Below are positions 6,368 to 7,243 of a stretch of DNA of 7,243 nucleotides, piece after piece; within the stretch, counting starts at the first letter, position 1; each line of letters opens with the position of its first letter. The translations under genes were made by a program, and so were the position numbers. This stretch comes from an uncultured Bacteroidales bacterium. GTDB taxonomy: Bacteria > Bacteroidota > Bacteroidia > Bacteroidales > UBA932. Below the pieces are notes generated by a model that saw only the letters and a list, made by a program, of their open reading frames with translations, was not told where the DNA came from and did no database searches. The DNA is taken from the NCBI GenBank assembly GCA_946415795.1, contig CAMKTW010000087.1:1-7243 (forward strand). The letters run 5' to 3'.

Positions 6368-7021
6368 TTATAAACTATTACCGTATTCGTCCAGCCAGGC
6401 TTGCGCCTGCTCGCAATCGGGACAATGCGAACGCAACAAGGTTTGGAAACGCACGGTGTGTTTCATGAGGACCGTATGGCATAACTCGTGAATGATAATG
6501 TAATCAATCACGAATTCAGGTGCCTTGATGACGCGCCAATTGATGGAGATGTTTTTCTCTTTGGAACAGTTTCCCCACTTGCGTTTCTGACTGCGAATGT
6601 AGAGTTTGTTGTAAGGCAATAGGAGAGCCTCGGAAAGTGTCTCTGTTCGCGACAAGATATACTTCCGTGCCACCGATTTCAGCCATTTTTCCTGCACCGT
6701 CGTATCCAACAAGTCACGTTTTGCCTGAATGGTCTTGCTTTCGTGATTGACGACCACTTTGTTCTGATATTTGGACGAATAGAAATAGGCATATCGGTTC
6801 CCAAAAAGCAATATCTCGTTGCGTCGCAGTTGGATCTTGGTTTTCTGCTCAAAGAATTGCCGTTTCGAGGCTATCCATTGTGCCTTTTTCTCCAAAAGCT
6901 TTTCGACATCCTCATCCGTGAATACCATTGGTACAAACAACTGCACAGTGCCATCTTCGCGAACACGAAGACGGGCATTTTTGACCTCTCGACGAATGAC
7001 TGAGCAATTATCGGGCAGCAT
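6368..7021 (-). CDS. YgjP-type zinc metallopeptidase (DUF45 / M48-like)
   Basis: A 217-residue predicted cytoplasmic zinc protease of the YgjP/DUF45 family, with no signal peptide or membrane segment. The C-terminal third is diagnostic: KWGNCS (148-153), NISINWRVIKAP, then IIIHELCH with the HExxH motif at 178-182 and the third ligand His188 in MKHTVRF, followed by HCPD and AWLDEYG. The N-terminal half (KNARLRVREDGTVQLFVP, then EKKAQWIASKR) is the usual beta-rich and helical lead-in. Length fits the family. The ATG at 7021 is one base after the stop of the upstream gene (TGATATG), so the two are translationally coupled. Members are often found beside type I restriction genes, which agrees with the upstream fragment. 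The gene is poorer in GC than those at left. Substrate unknown. Confidence 0.92.
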   Translation of the reverse strand: MLPDNCSVIRREVKNARLRVREDGTVQLFVPMVFTDEDVEKLLEKKAQWIASKRQFFEQKTKIQLRRNEILLFGNRYAYFYSSKYQNKVVVNHESKTIQAKRDLLDTTVQEKWLKSVARKYILSRTETLSEALLLPYNKLYIRSQKRKWGNCSKEKNISINWRVIKAPEFVIDYIIIHELCHTVLMKHTVRFQTLLRSHCPDCEQAQAWLDEYGNSL

Positions 7022-7022
7022 A

Positions 7023-7243
7023 TCAATTCAAACTGAAGTTTTTCACAATAGAGTCCATAATGGTCTCTTGTAATATGTCGTTTTCATCAATACTCAAAGC
7101 AACATATTTGGGGTTTGCAGCAATCAGTGCCACGTCGCCTAAAAAGCGGTTGTATTCCTGGTTTACCTCTTGCCAGCCTATGTAAATCTTCGACCGAACT
7201 TTCGCTGCCAGTTCATTGGCGAACGCTCTTGCCAATGCTTCGT
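7023..7243 (-). CDS. C-terminal end of a protein cut by the window edge, possibly HsdR (type I restriction R subunit)
   Basis: The last 72 or so residues of a protein whose frame is open to the right edge. The piece reads EALARAFANELAAKVRSKIYIGWQEV and ends DSIVKNFSLN, a mostly helical tail. No catalytic motif is in view. Some HsdR proteins end in a helical segment of this sort, with a GW near an amphipathic helix some 50 residues from the end, and a YgjP-like peptidase directly downstream is a common arrangement for hsdR. The identification therefore rests on context and on a weak resemblance. The TTG at 7235 is internal and not a start. The stop TGA lies one base before the peptidase ATG. 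Confidence 0.5.
   Translation of the reverse strand, partial: EALARAFANELAAKVRSKIYIGWQEVNQEYNRFLGDVALIAANPKYVALSIDENDILQETIMDSIVKNFSLN

Noticed and set aside
5829..6491. A 220-codon + strand open frame crossing the DUF1295 gene, the gap and the end of the peptidase gene
   Set aside because: It overlaps the well-supported DUF1295 gene in another frame and runs antisense to the peptidase; its translation shows no family motif.
1..7243. tRNA or rRNA genes, CRISPR arrays, insertion-sequence ends
   Set aside because: I looked through the intergenic stretches and saw no cloverleaf, no regularly spaced direct repeats, and no transposase or paired terminal repeats beyond the intergenic repeat at 931-1015.

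Overview
The window looks like a piece of chromosome from a Bacteroidota bacterium, probably Bacteroidales, with moderately high GC. The evidence is three intergenic promoters carrying the Bacteroidota -7 element TAnnTTTG, the lack of clear Shine-Dalgarno sequences, a PurM of the long Bacteroidetes type, an outer-membrane protein with an SHA|Q signal cleavage site, and an intergenic repeat of a kind common in this phylum. I cannot name the genus.

Layout. Positions 1-930 (+) hold the 3' two thirds of an MFS sugar porter of the XylE/GLUT type. The convergent gap 931-1076 holds an inverted pair of intergenic repeat units and a leftward rho-independent terminator. A leftward stack then runs from 5083 down to 1077: a purM-like gene, a lipoprotein of unknown function, a DEDDy 3'-5' exonuclease, then (behind its own promoter) mscL and a small outer-membrane beta-barrel. 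The first three genes are tightly coupled (ATGA overlap, then TAATATG). Only 11 bases separate mscL from the barrel gene. The terminator at 1016-1051 closes the stack. The gap 5084-5235 is a divergent promoter region, and a DUF1295 / steroid 5-alpha-reductase-like membrane protein is read rightward from it (5236-6177).

From about 6180 the character changes. After a promoter-like box and about 160 bases with no recognised content, two tightly coupled leftward genes follow: a YgjP-type (DUF45/M48) zinc metallopeptidase and, upstream of it, the C-terminal end of a protein cut by the window edge, possibly the R subunit of a type I restriction enzyme. By hand count the sampled 60-base lines here have 25-26 G+C against 38-41 in two sampled lines of the left part. 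I infer the edge of a horizontally acquired defence (restriction) island.

Function. Most of the window is ordinary housekeeping: sugar uptake, purine synthesis, an exonuclease and osmotic protection. The points most worth following are the uncharacterised lipoprotein coupled between purM and the exonuclease, the mscL / outer-membrane barrel pair, the altered sugar-contact residues of the MFS porter, and the island junction with its peptidase. I did not find a convincing wholly new system.
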